From positions 1 to 43,352 of the forward strand of contig CAWUKE010000002.1 in the NCBI GenBank assembly GCA_963922935.1: a stretch of DNA of 43,352 nucleotides, in the 5' to 3' direction. Within the stretch, counting starts at the first letter, position 1, and each line of letters begins with the position of its first letter. The notes under the pieces were generated by a model. The model ran no database searches, was not told the origin of the DNA, and was given only the letters and a program-made list of their open reading frames with translations. Shown piece after piece: positions 42,494 to 43,352 of this stretch. The translations under genes were made by a program, and so were the position numbers. The stretch comes from Litorimonas sp963922935 (GTDB taxonomy: Bacteria; Pseudomonadota; Alphaproteobacteria; Caulobacterales; Maricaulaceae).

Positions 42494-43352
42494 CTAGCCT
42501 ATTTTCCGTTTTAGCTTCAAGGCTGGCTTCTCAATGAGGTGCCAAGACAGACCCGCTACGAGTATGAATAATGGTGTTGAAATAGCCATAATCTGGAACG
42601 GCCCAAGGTCAGGAATGAAGAATAGAACGGCTTGGATAAGTGGGTAATGCCAGATGTATATCCCATAGGAATAGTCCGGTAGTTTCAACAAAGGCTCAAA
42701 CGTCCGATCTGATAGTCCCAGTCGTAGCATCAGGCCGGTCAGGCTGAGTGTCGCGAGAAACTCTCCAATAGGTCCGGCTCCGAAGGCGAGAAATAATCCA
42801 AACACCACAGCAATAGACCACCAAGGCGGGCGACGGGCTGCGGGCCAATGCCACAAGACCATGCCCAATAAAAAGCAGGAGGACAGGCGGAAGAATGGAA
42901 GTGTCGAGGCGGGCAGCATGGATGTATCAATTGTATGCGGTAGCAATAAATAGATCGCTGTTGCGCCAATCCACATGATCAGCGTCGTTGAAAGACGTTT
43001 TGCTAATCCAATGATGAAGGTGATCGCTGCAAGGATATAAGCCGCCATCTCGTAGCGTATGGTCCAGAGCGGGCCGTTGAAGTCCTCTTCGAGGTTACCC
43101 GCGAATATACCGCCTGGAGCCCCTTGAGGGTCACCCATGATTAGAACTCTGAAGACATAGCTCCATGTCTCGGCTGAGACGAAATTGTCTAGGCCGCCCG
43201 GCTTTGAGAAGAACGGCGCAAAGATAAAACCGAAGGCCAACATAATGACGATGAGTGCCGGGAAGATCCTAAGCAACCGCGAGGCCGCATAAGACTTTAA
43301 GTCGTTGCGAGTGGCCAAGCTGGTCATAATGAAAAGCCCGGAGAGAACGGAG
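42494..43352 (-). CDS. OafA/YrhL-type acyltransferase family 3 membrane protein (5' end beyond window)
   Basis: The frame is open to the right edge. It enters with SVLSGLFIM, the FFVLSGFLI block of acyltransferase-3 proteins, then RNDLKSYAASRLLRIFPAL. Further motifs are GNLEEDFNGPLWTIRYEMAA and DYSYGIYIWHYPLIQ. About eight membrane segments are seen. The N-terminal part with the catalytic H-x10-R region lies outside the window. It would O-acylate an envelope glycan. It is separated from the EPS locus by 21 kb, so a link to that polymer is uncertain. Confidence 0.88.
   Translation of the reverse strand, partial: SVLSGLFIMTSLATRNDLKSYAASRLLRIFPALIVIMLAFGFIFAPFFSKPGGLDNFVSAETWSYVFRVLIMGDPQGAPGGIFAGNLEEDFNGPLWTIRYEMAAYILAAITFIIGLAKRLSTTLIMWIGATAIYLLLPHTIDTSMLPASTLPFFRLSSCFLLGMVLWHWPAARRPPWWSIAVVFGLFLAFGAGPIGEFLATLSLTGLMLRLGLSDRTFEPLLKLPDYSYGIYIWHYPLIQAVLFFIPDLGPFQIMAISTPLFILVAGLSWHLIEKPALKLKRKIG

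Noticed and set aside
1..43352. CRISPR array, rRNA or complete tRNA genes
   Set aside because: No regularly spaced direct repeats, rRNA segments or cloverleaf with T-arm were seen on either strand by eye.

Overview
The window looks like a chromosome segment from a marine or freshwater alphaproteobacterium of the Caulobacterales/Maricaulales/Hyphomonadales type. The grounds are a Caulobacter-style housekeeping promoter (TTGACAA-N13-GCTATTTC), a flagellar MotE gene paired with a short coiled-coil protein of the alphaproteobacterial flagellar type, a large TonB-dependent receptor, and ECF sigma factors paired with a membrane protein or a Ser/Thr kinase. This is inference from gene content; no rRNA or other marker gene is present.

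Layout. (1) 1-2489: start of a leftward gene (possibly galT) and a divergent GH36 alpha-galactosidase. (2) 2511-21229: an exopolysaccharide/capsule locus. It holds GDP-L-fucose synthase beside a degenerate GMD-like remnant, UDP-glucuronate 4-epimerase, a hexapeptide acyltransferase, a phage tail-spike-like DUF2793/S74 protein, an EpsG-type polymerase, a coupled leftward operon (Wzc kinase, O-antigen ligase/polymerase, GT4, Wzx flippase, TupA-like ATP-grasp), the Wza export lipoprotein with a PPP-type phosphatase, an exported M48 protease, an exported Cys/His protein, a small FecR-like exported protein and the initiating sugar-phosphate transferase. (3) 21230-23844: a gene-poor spacer, an orphan small protein, an XRE regulator and the motE pair. 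(4) 23994-26013: an ECF sigma operon divergent from a small membrane protein and a frameshifted, truncated TraB/GumN gene. The two transcripts are driven by a mirror-image pair of identical promoter motifs. (5) 26130-34306: an IS3-type transposase remnant, then a catabolic/uptake cluster (TonB receptor, TetR regulator, AMP-forming ligase, two alpha/beta hydrolases, MFS transporter) closed by a good terminator. It is visibly more AT-rich than the EPS locus. (6) 34424-41497: an ECF sigma factor, a transmembrane Ser/Thr kinase with a repeat-rich C-terminal region, and a 1334-residue PKD-repeat surface protein with an autotransporter-like barrel. (7) 41498-43352: a decayed region with an integrase N-terminal fragment, an att-like 14-mer, an inverted repeat and the 5'-truncated OafA-type acyltransferase.

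How the parts may work together. The EPS genes form a nearly complete Wzx/Wzy pathway: initiation, glycosyl transfer, flipping, polymerisation, co-polymerase kinase and outer-membrane export. The phosphatase beside Wza is a candidate antagonist of the Wzc kinase. The catabolic cluster reads as an import line: TonB receptor, lipoprotein hydrolase, MFS permease, cytosolic hydrolase and ligase. A 35-bp dyad lies over the promoter of its receptor gene. The kinase, sigma factor and surface protein may form a phospho-signalling unit. Most points worth a second look are the dual ECF promoter, the receptor operator, the tail-spike-like gene inside the EPS locus and the kinase-sigma-surface protein trio.
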